Source: an uncultured Hyphomicrobiales bacterium
GTDB taxonomy: Bacteria; Pseudomonadota; Alphaproteobacteria; Rhizobiales; Aestuariivirgaceae
DNA: 6,456 nt
Assembly: GCA_903930095.1 (NCBI GenBank)
Contig: CAIYXE010000720.1
Coordinates: 1-6,456, forward strand
Direction of reading: 5' to 3'
Positions 1-6,436 of the stretch are shown here, piece by piece; position 1 is the first letter of the stretch, and the number at the start of each line of letters is the position of its first letter. Both the position numbers and the translations under genes were made by a program. A model generated the notes under the pieces. It searched no databases. It was not told where the DNA came from and worked only from the letters and a program-made list of their open reading frames with translations.

Positions 1-377
1 AGGATCATGCCGTCGCCTCCCGTGGCCGGCACGTCGATCTCGGCCGTCACGGTATAGGAGGTGTTGATCAGCACCGGTGAATCGCCCTGCGGCAGGCCCA
101 CCATCGGGTGGGTGTAGACAAACTCGCTGCGCCCCGCCGTGAGGTTGGGCCTGGGCGCCACGATGCGCGCCGCCACCGAGGCATCGAGCGGCAGCACATT
201 GTATTTCTGTGCCTCAGCGTAGAAGACCTTCTTCAGCTCCTCGACCTTTTCCGGGTTCTGCGCCGCCAGATCCTTGCTCTGCGCATAGTCTTCGTTGAGG
301 TTGTAGAGTTCCCAGGTCACATTGTTGAGCGGATCGCCGGCGCGGTCGGTCTGCACCATCGCAGTCTCGAGCGGCAT
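1..377 (-). pseudogene. Arylsulfatase, C-terminal remnant, 5'-truncated and running off the left edge
   Basis: The minus strand reads as the post-catalytic part of a large arylsulfatase (sulfatase family, hydrolysis of sulfate esters). Reading from 377 downward, a stretch with WELYNLNEDYAQSKDLAAQN (from about 314) is followed by an EELKKVF..EAQKYNVLPLD segment, then a GR..F.Y..P.VGLP segment, then TVTAEIDVPATGGDGMIL at the edge. This order matches the C-terminal region of long (about 750-800 residue) bacterial arylsulfatases as I recall them. The formylglycine motif (C-x-P-x-R) and the metal-binding residues should lie upstream, but that position holds an AraC-family fragment on the other strand. 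The frame stays open through the junction to 671, which is fortuitous. The nearest ATG (377) has no Shine-Dalgarno sequence. Sulfatase similarity is clear up to about 340. I infer a non-functional remnant. The far end cannot be seen, so whether the C terminus is complete is unknown. Confidence 0.72.
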
Positions 378-596
378 CTCAAGGATGAGGGCACGAGCTT
401 CAATACACTCAGGGATGAAGTCCGCTTTGTCCTGGCCAAGGAACTGCTGGCGCTGACGAGCTTGCCCGTCGGCGAGATCGGCACCTCCTTGAACTACGGG
501 TCGCACAGCAGCTTCGTGCACGCATTCCAGCGCTGGGCTGCGACCACGCCAACGAAGTGGCGGCAGACGTTTGCGGCGGATCAGGCGGTCATGTGA
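348..596 (+). pseudogene. AraC-family transcriptional regulator, C-terminal helix-turn-helix remnant
   Basis: About 82 codons ending at TGA 594-596 match the C-terminal half of an AraC/XylS DNA-binding domain. They show the RSLERHLKDEGTSFNTLRDE block (first recognition helix and linker), then LPVGEIGTSLNYGSHSSFVHAFQRW with the conserved second helix-turn-helix, and TTPTKWR at the end. The frame can be read back to an ATG at 108, but residues before about 80 are the antisense of the sulfatase remnant and have no AraC character. The N-terminal sensing domain and the first helices of the DNA-binding domain are therefore missing. No ribosome binding site or plausible start lies at the junction. 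This is best read as a decayed gene. The intact regulator may have controlled the adjacent divergent sulfatase, which is an inference from position only. Family assignment is confident; the exact left border is uncertain by about 20 bases. Confidence 0.78.
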
Positions 597-631
597 AATC
601 ACCTGGTCGATAAGAACGCGCGCAAGATCAA

Positions 632-693
632 AAGCTTGAGCATGATCTTGGCGTAAAAGTGGTTTCCACTTTTAGCGTTCATGCTCTAGGCTT
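632..693. repeat. Imperfect palindromic repeat of Hyphomicrobiales type
   Basis: The outer arms are aagcttgagcatga (632-645) and its near-complement tcatgctctaggctt (679-693). The inner arms gcgtaaaagtgg (651-662) and ccacttttagc (666-676) close on a three-base ttt. The core (GAGCATGATCTT, AAAAGTGGTTTCCACTTTT, TCATGCTC) resembles a short palindrome found many times in rhizobial and related genomes, usually between genes. The arms carry several mismatches, so this copy is somewhat degraded. It lies directly before the hydrolase gene and supplies an in-frame TAG at 687-689 that limits that gene's possible starts. It has no T-run after the stem, so a classical intrinsic terminator is unlikely. 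Confidence 0.7.
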
Positions 694-707
694 GCGGTGT
701 GCAGGCC

Positions 708-1646
708 ATGAAACTTCACCCCACCCTGGAGAACCCGCTGCCACCCGGCGCGGAATGCCTGGAACTCGTGACGGCGGACAAGGTGAGGCTCCGCGCCATG
801 CGCGCGGTGCCCGAGGATGCGCGCGGTACCATCATTCTGCTGGGCGGGCGGGGTGATTTCCTCGAACGCTACTTCGAAACTAGCAGGGACATTCTCAGAC
901 GCGGCTTCGCCATAGCCGGCGTCGACATGAGAGGACAGGGCGGGTCCCAGCGCCATGGGCCGGACGTCTATCGCGACGCGACCACCTCCTTCACCCACTT
1001 CGAGGAAGACCTCCGGACGCTGATGGACGGCCTTGTCATCCCCACCTGCCCGCCCCCCTATTATGCGTTGGGCCATTCGACCGGCGCCCACATCCTGCTC
1101 CGCGTCCTGCCCGACAGCGACTGGTTCAGCAAGGCCGTGCTGGTCTCCCCCCTGGTCGAGATCGTCTACGGGCCATGGCCAAAGCCCGTTGCCGCGCTGC
1201 TGGTCAATGGCATGACCCTCGCGGGGTTTGGCTCGCGCTTCCTGCCTGGCGTCAGGAAGAAGCCCATGGGGCGTGACGACTTTCCGGGAAACCCCTTGAC
1301 CTCAGACCGGCGGCGCTGGAACCGCGACAGCAGCACGCTGGAAGCTGCCCCGCAGCTGGGCCTCGGCGGCCCGACCTTCTCCTGGCTGCACGCCGCAAGA
1401 CGTTCGCTGAAGGAAATCAGGACCATGGAACGGCCGCGCGCACCCGTGCTGATTGTCGCCGCCGGGGCCGACAGGGTGGTGGGCAATGAGGGAATCAGGC
1501 AACTGGCACGCAGCGTGCCGGGGATCGCCCTCACCTTCATTCCGGGTTCCTGTCACGAGATCCTGAGCGAGCGCGACGAGATCCGCCAGCAGTTCCTCGC
1601 CGCCTTCGACAGCTTCATCACCACCGCCAACAGCAGCGTGAGCTAG
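708..1646 (+). CDS. Alpha/beta hydrolase, lysophospholipase / monoacylglycerol lipase type (PldB-like)
   Basis: Probable cytoplasmic serine hydrolase of about 312 residues, the usual size for PldB-like proteins acting on lysophospholipids or monoacylglycerols; the substrate is not readable from sequence. Numbering from GTG 699, the order is a glycine-rich oxyanion segment LLGGRGDFLERYFE (47-60), the VDMRGQGGS strand-turn (75-83), the nucleophile elbow GHSTG with Ser127, a variable lid region (about 155-235), AAGADRVV with the acid Asp258, and GSCHEIL with the catalytic His286. The triad is complete and no signal peptide is visible. Two starts are possible, GTG 699 and ATG 708, and neither has a good Shine-Dalgarno sequence. 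I prefer ATG 708. The in-frame TAG at 687 rules out earlier starts. The stop overlaps the stop of the convergent J-domain gene by 4 bases. The palindromic repeat immediately upstream may carry or replace its promoter region. Confidence 0.88.
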   Translation: MKLHPTLENPLPPGAECLELVTADKVRLRAMRAVPEDARGTIILLGGRGDFLERYFETSRDILRRGFAIAGVDMRGQGGSQRHGPDVYRDATTSFTHFEEDLRTLMDGLVIPTCPPPYYALGHSTGAHILLRVLPDSDWFSKAVLVSPLVEIVYGPWPKPVAALLVNGMTLAGFGSRFLPGVRKKPMGRDDFPGNPLTSDRRRWNRDSSTLEAAPQLGLGGPTFSWLHAARRSLKEIRTMERPRAPVLIVAAGADRVVGNEGIRQLARSVPGIALTFIPGSCHEILSERDEIRQQFLAAFDSFITTANSSVS

Positions 1647-2098
1647 CGGCGCAGCTGCTCGAAGGCCAGGTTGATGCGCACCAGCATGGCGCGCGCGTAA
1701 TCCTTGATTTCATCGGGCAGCTCGTAGGAGGCGATCCTGTCCGGATGATAGAGCCGGGCCATGCGGTGATAGGCCTGGCGGACCTCATCCGCCGAGGCAT
1801 CCTTGCCGATCTGCAGAACGGCATGCGGATCAAGGTCCGAGAGCCCGGCCTGACGGGCATCAAGGTCGAGCTGGTCGGCCTTCGGCAACTGCATCGAGCG
1901 CAATGACTTAATCGCGGTCTTGGCGACGAACTGCTGCTCCCCGCCCGCCGTGAGAACGTCGAGGAACATGTCGGATGAATTGAGGGCATCCCCCAGCTTG
2001 TTGGAAAGCGGCATCCTCACGGACACGGTGATCACACTGTCATCCGAGAGAGTTATGGCGACCAGCGAACGGTTAACCTTATCCTTCGACTGATACAT
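1643..2098 (-). CDS. Small J-domain (DnaJ-like) protein, J domain at the C terminus
   Basis: A 151-residue protein whose last 60 or so residues form a J domain. DPHAVLQIGKDASADEVRQA (90-109) gives helices I/II, the diagnostic HPD tripeptide is at 118-120, and the closing helix is YARAMLVRINLAFEQLRR. J domains stimulate the ATPase of DnaK-type Hsp70, so a cytoplasmic co-chaperone role is expected. The N-terminal 85 residues resemble no domain I recognise. They are not membrane-spanning and could bind a client. The glycine/phenylalanine linker, zinc-finger and substrate-binding domains of true DnaJ are absent, so this is not DnaJ itself. The start at 2098 is supported by TGGAGGT ending 5 bases before the ATG. 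The gene is divergent from typA across 122 bases and convergent with the hydrolase gene, with stops sharing CTAG at 1643-1646. Confidence 0.88.
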   Translation of the reverse strand: MYQSKDKVNRSLVAITLSDDSVITVSVRMPLSNKLGDALNSSDMFLDVLTAGGEQQFVAKTAIKSLRSMQLPKADQLDLDARQAGLSDLDPHAVLQIGKDASADEVRQAYHRMARLYHPDRIASYELPDEIKDYARAMLVRINLAFEQLRR

Positions 2099-2220
2099 CC
2101 ACTACCTCCATCTGAAGTTGTATATCTCACCCAACGTAAAACAAGCGTTAAATTGCCTTTGCATGCTGCACGTGCTAAGCGGCCCGCAATTCCCTCGAAT
2201 AAAGAAAGTCTGTGCGCCCC
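2099..2220. promoter_or_regulatory. Divergent intergenic region between the J-domain gene and typA
   Basis: This 122-base region must hold the start signals for two opposite genes. It is visibly more AT-rich than its surroundings (2111-2160). Leftward, GGAGGT (complement of 2104-2109) is a strong ribosome binding site for the J-domain gene. A weak possible -10 TATACA (complement of 2119-2124) lies 17 bases from CGCTTG (complement of 2142-2147), a poor -35. Rightward I find no convincing promoter for typA. Two small palindromes, GCATGC (2161-2166) and GCACGTGC (2168-2175), sit where an operator could be, but nothing proves this. AAAGAAAG (2201-2208) is the only purine-rich stretch before typA. 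Confidence 0.45.
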
Positions 2221-4053
2221 ATGAACTTGCGCAATATCGCCATCATTGCCCACGTCGACCACGGCAAGACCACGCTGATCGACCGCCTGCTGTCCCAGTC
2301 GGGCTCGTTCCGCGAGAACCAGAAGGTCGCCGAGCGCGCCATGGATTCGAACGATCTCGAGCGGGAACGCGGCATCACCATCCTTGCCAAGGTGACCTCC
2401 CTCAACTGGAAGGAAACCCGCATCAACATCGTTGACACCCCCGGCCACGCCGATTTCGGCGGCGAGGTGGAGCGCATCCTGAACATGGTGGATGGCGCCG
2501 TCCTGCTGGTGGACGCCGCGGAAGGCCCCATGCCGCAGACCAAATTCGTGCTGCAGAAGGCCTTGAAGATCGGCCTCAAGCCCATCGTCTGCATCAACAA
2601 GATCGACCGCCCGGACGAGCGCCACAACGAGGTGGTGAACGAGGTGTTCGACCTGTTCGCCAATCTCGACGCCAATGAAGAGCAGCTCGACTTTCCCATC
2701 ATTTACGGCTCCGCCAAGCAGGGCTGGATGGCAGACAGCCCGACCGGCTCGCAGGAGAACATGGCGCCGCTGTTCGACCTCATCGTGAAGCACTTCCAAC
2801 CGCCGGTGGTCGAAGACGGGCCCTTCCGCATGCTGGTGACCACCATCGAAGCCAATCCTTTCCTGGGCCGTGTGCTGACGGGGCGCGTGCGTTCAGGCGC
2901 CATCAAGGCCAACCAGCAGGTCAAGGCGCTGTCACGCGATGGCACGGTGGCGGAACAGGGCCGCATCTCCAAGGTTTTGGCCTTCCGCGGCCTCGAGCGC
3001 GTGCCGGTGGATGAAGCGGAAGCGGGCGACATCATCGCCATCTCAGGGCTGACCACCGCAACGGTTGCCGATACGATCTGCGACCCGTCAGTGACCGAGC
3101 CGATCTTCGCCCAGCCCATCGATCCGCCCACCCTGACCATGACCTTCCGCATCAATGACGGGCCGCTGGCCGGCAAGGAGGGCGACAAGGTGCAGTCCCG
3201 CGTCATCCGCGACCGGCTGCTGCGCGAGGCAGAAGGCAATGTGGCGCTGAGGGTGACGGCATCGGTGAACGAAACCGACGCCTTCGAGGTGGCGGGCCGT
3301 GGCGAATTGCAGCTCGGCATCCTGATCGAAACCATGCGGCGCGAGGGCTTCGAGCTGACCGTTGGCCGCCCGCGCGTGGTGTTCAAAACCGACGAGCAGA
3401 CCGGCCAGAAGCTGGAGCCCGTGGAGGAAGTGATCGTCGACGTCGATGAGGAGCATACCGGCGTCGTGGTGCAGAAGCTCTCCGAGCGCCGCGCCGAAAT
3501 GCGCGACATGCGCCCCTCTGGCGTCGGCCGCCAGAGGATCGTGTTCCATGCGCCTACACGCGGCCTGATCGGCTACCAGTCGGAGCTTCTCTCCGACACC
3601 CGCGGCACGGCGATCATGAACCGCCTGTTCCACGCCTATGCGCCCTATTTCGGCGAAATCCCCGGCCGCCACACCGGCGCGCTGCTCTCCAACAGCGACG
3701 GCGAGGCGGTGGCCTATGCGATCTTCAACCTGCAGGACCGCGGGCCCATGTTCATCGAACATGGCACCAAGGTCTATGCCGGCATGATCATCGGCGAGCA
3801 TACGCGCGGCAATGACCTGGAACTCAACGTCATCAAGGGCAAGAAGCTTACCAACGTGCGCGCGTCGGGCAAGGACGAGGCCGTGGTGCTGATCCCGCCC
3901 ATCAAGATGTCGCTGGAAAAGGCGCTGGCCTATGTCGGCGAGGACGAACTCGTCGAGGTGACGCCGAAGTCGATCCGCCTCAGGAAGGCGATCCTCGACC
4001 CGCATGAGCGAAAGCGCGTGAGCCGGGCCAAGGAGGCGGAGAGCGCCGCCTGA
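2221..4053 (+). CDS. typA: Ribosome-associated translational GTPase TypA/BipA
   Basis: GTPase of the elongation-factor superfamily that binds the 70S ribosome and supports ribosome assembly and growth under cold or other stress. The 610 residues match the usual family length. The GTP-binding domain has G1 AHVDHGKTT (10-18), switch I RGITI with Thr53, G3 DTPGH (72-76), G4 NKID (126-129) and G5 GSAK (163-166). Then follow the EF-Tu-like beta-barrel (about 203-295), the EF-G III/V-like domains with [18 protein letters not shown] (359-376) and [11 protein letters not shown] (445-455), and the TypA-specific C-terminal domain with [12 protein letters not shown] (525-536), KKLTNVRA (541-548) and SIRLRK (584-589). 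The family start [16 protein letters not shown] fits ATG 2221. An in-frame GTG at 2212 would add three residues and is closer to the purine stretch at 2201-2208, so the start is not fully settled. ppa lies 107 bases downstream on the same strand. Confidence 0.97.
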   Translation: MNLRNIAIIAHVDHGKTTLIDRLLSQSGSFRENQKVAERAMDSNDLERERGITILAKVTSLNWKETRINIVDTPGHADFGGEVERILNMVDGAVLLVDAAEGPMPQTKFVLQKALKIGLKPIVCINKIDRPDERHNEVVNEVFDLFANLDANEEQLDFPIIYGSAKQGWMADSPTGSQENMAPLFDLIVKHFQPPVVEDGPFRMLVTTIEANPFLGRVLTGRVRSGAIKANQQVKALSRDGTVAEQGRISKVLAFRGLERVPVDEAEAGDIIAISGLTTATVADTICDPSVTEPIFAQPIDPPTLTMTFRINDGPLAGKEGDKVQSRVIRDRLLREAEGNVALRVTASVNETDAFEVAGRGELQLGILIETMRREGFELTVGRPRVVFKTDEQTGQKLEPVEEVIVDVDEEHTGVVVQKLSERRAEMRDMRPSGVGRQRIVFHAPTRGLIGYQSELLSDTRGTAIMNRLFHAYAPYFGEIPGRHTGALLSNSDGEAVAYAIFNLQDRGPMFIEHGTKVYAGMIIGEHTRGNDLELNVIKGKKLTNVRASGKDEAVVLIPPIKMSLEKALAYVGEDELVEVTPKSIRLRKAILDPHERKRVSRAKEAESAA

Positions 4054-4102
4054 ACGGCGCCCTCGCCCGCCGGCCCGGCACAGCCATAAGGCGCATAGCC
4101 AA

Positions 4103-4124
4103 TCCTGCCACGCCTGTGGCAGGA
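4103..4124 (+). other. Perfect 9-bp hairpin in the typA-ppa gap
   Basis: tcctgccac (4103-4111) and gtggcagga (4116-4124) are exact complements around the four-base loop gcct. The hairpin lies 49 bases after the typA stop and 36 bases before the ppa start. No T-run follows, so it is not a classical intrinsic terminator. It could be a Rho-assisted terminator, an RNA processing or stability stem between co-transcribed genes, or a leader structure for ppa. The rest of the 4054-4160 gap holds only GC-rich sequence and the ppa ribosome binding site, with no clear promoter. Confidence 0.55.
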
Positions 4125-4160
4125 GTGGCGGCAGCACACCTCAAATCCAGGACAGAATAG

Positions 4161-4697
4161 ATGCGCATCGACGCCATTTCGATCGGCAAGAATCCCCCCA
4201 AGGAAGTGAATGTCATCGTCGAGGTGCCGGTGGGCGGCGAGCCGATCAAGTATGAGATGGACAAGGCGGCGGGCACGCTGATCGTCGACCGCTTCCTCTA
4301 TACGTCCATGCGCTATCCCGGAAACTACGGCTTCATTCCGCACACGCTGTCGGATGACGGGGACCCGATCGACGTGCTGATCGCCAACCAGCGCGGCATC
4401 ATTCCCGGCGCGGTGGTGGCGGTCAGGCCGGTCGGGGTCCTGAAGATGCAGGACGAGGGGGGCGGCGACGAGAAGATCGTGGCAGTTCCCACCCCGAAGC
4501 TGACCCGGCGCTACGAGAACGTCCATGACTACACCGACCTGCCCGAGATCACCCGCCAGCAGATCGAGCATTTCTTCGAGCACTACAAGGACCTGGAGCC
4601 CGGCAAGTGGGTGAAGGTGGTGGGCTGGGGCGATGCGGCGGAGGCCGAGCGCATGATCGTCGAATCGATCGAACGGGCGAAGCAGGCGAAGGGGTAA
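4161..4697 (+). CDS. ppa: Soluble inorganic pyrophosphatase, family I
   Basis: Hydrolyses pyrophosphate to two phosphates in the cytoplasm with Mg2+, driving nucleic acid, protein and lipid synthesis forward. At 178 residues it has the usual bacterial length (E. coli is about 175). Every active-site residue known from the E. coli enzyme appears with an offset of one: Glu21, Lys30, Glu32, Arg44, Tyr56, the signature DDGDPIDV with Asp66/Asp68/Asp71, Asp98, Asp103, Lys105 and the Tyr142-Lys143 pair. The start [13 protein letters not shown] is typical of alphaproteobacterial Ppa and is preceded by AGGA (4149-4152) with an 8-base gap. It lies downstream of typA in the same direction and could be co-transcribed or have its own promoter; the sequence does not decide. 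It converges with folD across a palindromic element. Confidence 0.97.
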   Translation: MRIDAISIGKNPPKEVNVIVEVPVGGEPIKYEMDKAAGTLIVDRFLYTSMRYPGNYGFIPHTLSDDGDPIDVLIANQRGIIPGAVVAVRPVGVLKMQDEGGGDEKIVAVPTPKLTRRYENVHDYTDLPEITRQQIEHFFEHYKDLEPGKWVKVVGWGDAAEAERMIVESIERAKQAKG

Positions 4698-4717
4698 GGC
4701 CGCAACTCGCGCAAAGA

Positions 4718-4847
4718 GGCCCTCATCCCCCCTTCGGGGACCTTCTCCCATCCCTTCGGAACGGGAGAAGGGGATAATCATCTCATAGCTTTCCCTTCTC
4801 CCGTTGCGGAGCAATGGGAGAATGTGGCCGAAGGCCGGATGAGGGCC
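4718..4847. repeat. Composite palindromic intergenic element, RIME-like
   Basis: About 130 bases between the convergent ppa and folD genes are built almost wholly of inverted repeats. The outer arms ggccctcatcc (4718-4728) and ggatgagggcc (4837-4847) are exact complements. Inside lie tcccc/gggga (4726-4740), ccttctccc/gggagaagg (4741-4749 with 4763-4771), ttctcccgttgc/gcaatgggagaa (4796-4807 with 4811-4822, one G-T wobble) and ggcc-gaa-ggcc (4826-4836). The CCCTCATCC...CCTTCTCCC...GGGAGAAGG...GGATGAGGG pattern and the size resemble intergenic mosaic elements described in rhizobia; I recall this and have not compared sequences. It probably folds strongly on both strands and could stop transcription from both sides. 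It fills nearly all of the 161-base gap 4698-4858, and I see no gene in it. Confidence 0.75.
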
Positions 4848-4858
4848 CGCGCCGCCCG

Positions 4859-5737
4859 TCACATCTCCGGCTGCGGGATGCCCTTCGCGGCGCAAGCGGC
4901 CTTCACCGTGTTGTAGAGAAGGCAGGCGATGGTCATCGGGCCCACACCACCCGGCACGGGCGTGATGGCGCCTGCCACCTTCTCGCAGGAAGCATAGTCG
5001 CAGTCGCCCACGAGCTTGCCCTTGCCGTCACGCTCGATGCGGTTGATGCCGACGTCGATGACGGTGGCGCCGGGCTTCAGCCAGTCGCCCTTGACCATTT
5101 CCGGCCGGCCGACGGCGGCAATCACCAGGTCGGCGCGGCGGACCACGGCGGGCAGGTCCTTCGTCTTCGAATGGGCGATGGTGACGGTGCAATTCTCAGC
5201 CAGCAGCAGCTGCGCCACCGGCTTGCCCACGATGTTGGAGCGGCCGATCACCACGGCCTCCAGCCCGTCGAGCTTACCCAGAACGTCCTTTGCCAGCATG
5301 ACCGAGCCCACCGGCGTGCAGGGCACGAGCGAGTCCTGACCCGTGGAGAGCTTGCCGACATTGACGACGTGGAAGCCGTCCACGTCCTTGGCAGGCGAGA
5401 TGGCGGTGAGGACCTTGGTCGAATCGATGTGCCCCGGCAGCGGCAGCTGGACGAGGATGCCATGCACGGCAGGGTCGTTATTGAGCTTTTCCACCAGCGC
5501 CAGCAGGTCCTTCTCGGGCGTATCGGCGGGCAGCTTGTGCTCCCAGCTGTTCATGCCGACCTCGACCGTCTGCTTCGCCTTGTTGGCGACATAGACCTTG
5601 GAGGCCGGGTCCTCGCCCACCAGCACCACCGCGAGGCCGGGGGTGAGGCCATGCTCGCTCATGAGGGCCGCAACCGCCTTGCCGATCCGTCCACGCAGGC
5701 CCTCGGCATAGGCCTTGCCATCAATGATTTTCGCCAT
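4859..5737 (-). CDS. folD: Bifunctional methylenetetrahydrofolate dehydrogenase / methenyltetrahydrofolate cyclohydrolase
   Basis: Interconverts 5,10-methylene-, 5,10-methenyl- and 10-formyl-tetrahydrofolate using NADP(H), feeding purine and formyl-Met-tRNA synthesis; cytoplasmic dimer. The 292 residues are of normal length. Motifs in order are [13 protein letters not shown] (41-53) with the catalytic Lys53 of Y-x-x-x-K, VQLPLP (96-101), DVDGFH (118-123), PCTPxG (139-144), the dinucleotide-binding [14 protein letters not shown] (165-178), and [10 protein letters not shown] (260-269). The start is MAKIIDGK at 5737. It has GGAAGGA upstream with a gap of about 9 bases, lying inside the end of the preceding gene. 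The frame is open to 5767, but the extra ten residues do not belong to the family. It is the last gene of a YggT-DUF167-folD operon, 2 bases after the DUF167 stop, so translational coupling is likely. Confidence 0.97.
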   Translation of the reverse strand: MAKIIDGKAYAEGLRGRIGKAVAALMSEHGLTPGLAVVLVGEDPASKVYVANKAKQTVEVGMNSWEHKLPADTPEKDLLALVEKLNNDPAVHGILVQLPLPGHIDSTKVLTAISPAKDVDGFHVVNVGKLSTGQDSLVPCTPVGSVMLAKDVLGKLDGLEAVVIGRSNIVGKPVAQLLLAENCTVTIAHSKTKDLPAVVRRADLVIAAVGRPEMVKGDWLKPGATVIDVGINRIERDGKGKLVGDCDYASCEKVAGAITPVPGGVGPMTIACLLYNTVKAACAAKGIPQPEM

Positions 5738-5739
5738 GG

Positions 5740-6066
5740 TTAAATTTCCTTCCCTGCATTCACGCAATGCGTGATCAATGCCTCAACTGCCGCCGGATTT
5801 CCAGTGACCAGAACGGTCTTGTTGCGGTCGGTCTCGCCCGAGACCAGCGTGAAGGCCGATTTGGGGAGGCGGCAGGCCCGCGACAGGGTCTCGATAACCG
5901 CCCTGTTGGCCTGGCCCTTGTCCGGCACCGCCCTGACTTTCACGGCAAGCGACACGGACCCGTCGGATGCGACATGGAGGCCCGCGACCTCGTCCCGGGA
6001 GGATTTCGGCGTCACCCGCAGGCTGAGCAACAGCCCGCCCTTGCCGGGGCGGATGGGCGAGGTCAC
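5740..6066 (-). CDS. DUF167 / YggU-family protein
   Basis: A small 108-residue soluble protein of the DUF167 (YggU) family, whose biochemical role is not established. Family hallmarks are [18 protein letters not shown] (10-27), the conserved P-D-K-G-Q-A-N block (48-54; usually P-x-D-G-K-A-N) followed by an amphipathic helix, and [14 protein letters not shown] (76-89) matching the family's SG-x-x-x-R-x-K pattern. The start is the GTG at 6066-6064, whose bases form GTGA with the upstream YggT stop, a 4-base overlap typical of coupled translation. The frame is open to 6435, but the earlier part is the shadow of the YggT gene. Pairing with YggT is common in proteobacteria, which supports both calls. 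Confidence 0.9.
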   Translation of the reverse strand: MTSPIRPGKGGLLLSLRVTPKSSRDEVAGLHVASDGSVSLAVKVRAVPDKGQANRAVIETLSRACRLPKSAFTLVSGETDRNKTVLVTGNPAAVEALITHCVNAGKEI

Positions 6067-6365
6067 GCCCAGCCGAGCGAGAAGAAGACCCACCTCACCA
6101 GCATGCCGAAGAACTGCAGCCCGATCAGCAGGACGATCGGCGAGATGTCGATGCCGCCCAGATCCGGCAGGAAGCGGCGGATGGGGCGGAGCAACGGCTC
6201 CGTCAGCTTCTCCAGGGCCTGGCCGATCTGGCGGACATAGGGATTGGAACGGTTGACCACGTTGAAGGCGACGAGCCAGCTGAGGATCACCATGGCGAGA
6301 ATGATCCAGAAATAAACGGAGATGACCGTGTCGATCAGCCAGAGGAAGGGATTCATCGACATCAT
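6063..6365 (-). CDS. YggT-family integral membrane protein
   Basis: About 100 residues with two hydrophobic segments (about 8-35, including YFWIILAMVILSWLVAF, and about 74-97) separated by a basic loop. The loop carries the family motif TEPLLRPIRRFLPDLGG (55-71), continuing with IDISPI into the second segment, which marks the YggT family (related to chloroplast CCB3). Inner-membrane location is expected. The molecular role is not settled; links to osmotic tolerance, cell division or membrane protein assembly have been suggested for relatives. ATG 6365 is chosen because AAAAAGG lies about 10 bases before it. ATGs at 6362 and 6356 are close alternatives, and an upstream ATG at 6431 would add a charged stretch foreign to the family and overlap the candidate promoter. 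First gene of the operon that continues with DUF167 and folD. Confidence 0.9.
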   Translation of the reverse strand: MMSMNPFLWLIDTVISVYFWIILAMVILSWLVAFNVVNRSNPYVRQIGQALEKLTEPLLRPIRRFLPDLGGIDISPIVLLIGLQFFGMLVRWVFFSLGWA

Positions 6366-6407
6366 GTGCGGGCGGCCTTTTTCTCGGGTTTTCGGGTTTC
6401 TGTGCAG

Positions 6408-6436
6408 ATGTAGGCGCGGGCAGCCCGCCAAGCAAG
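6408..6436 (-). promoter_or_regulatory. Candidate promoter of the YggT-DUF167-folD operon
   Basis: On the minus strand CTTGCT (complement of 6431-6436) and CTACAT (complement of 6408-6413) are separated by exactly 17 bases. This is close to the alphaproteobacterial vegetative pattern CTTGAC-N17-CTATAT. The predicted transcript would begin near 6400 and carry a leader of about 35 bases before the YggT start at 6365. No other good match lies between the gene and the window edge. The spacer contains a perfect inverted repeat, described separately. Confidence 0.5.
6416..6428. repeat. Perfect 6-bp inverted repeat inside the promoter spacer
   Basis: gcgggc (6416-6421) and gcccgc (6423-6428) are exact complements around a single a. 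It falls wholly within the spacer of the candidate operon promoter, where a bound repressor would block polymerase. Short GC palindromes arise easily in such DNA, so an operator role is only a possibility. Confidence 0.4.

Noticed and set aside
2071..2078. GGTTAACC palindrome, considered as a CtrA-type (TTAA-N7-TTAA) site
   Set aside because: No second TTAA is found at the required spacing, and it lies within the J-domain coding region.
2053..2799. Minus-strand frame of 248 codons opposite the typA start
   Set aside because: It overlaps the J-domain gene start and the GTPase domain of typA in antisense; no motifs are seen.
3088..4137. Long minus-strand frame of 349 codons
   Set aside because: It is wholly antisense to the C-terminal half of typA, with shadow-type composition and no recognisable family.
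3930..4895. Minus-strand frame of 321 codons across the typA end, ppa and the palindromic element
   Set aside because: It is antisense to two confirmed genes and runs through a repeat, so it is not a gene.
4814..5743. Long plus-strand frame of 309 codons
   Set aside because: It is the complement of folD, which has full family motifs; the translation is rich in His, Asp and Gly repeats typical of an antisense shadow in GC-rich DNA.
5767..6256. Two plus-strand frames opposite DUF167 and YggT
   Set aside because: Both are antisense to a conserved gene pair and show low-complexity Arg/Ser/Pro-rich translations.
6371..6400. T-rich runs after GC-rich sequence, considered as a plus-strand intrinsic terminator
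   Set aside because: No plus-strand gene ends here and no stable stem directly precedes the T-run; on the minus strand the same bases form the YggT ribosome binding site region.
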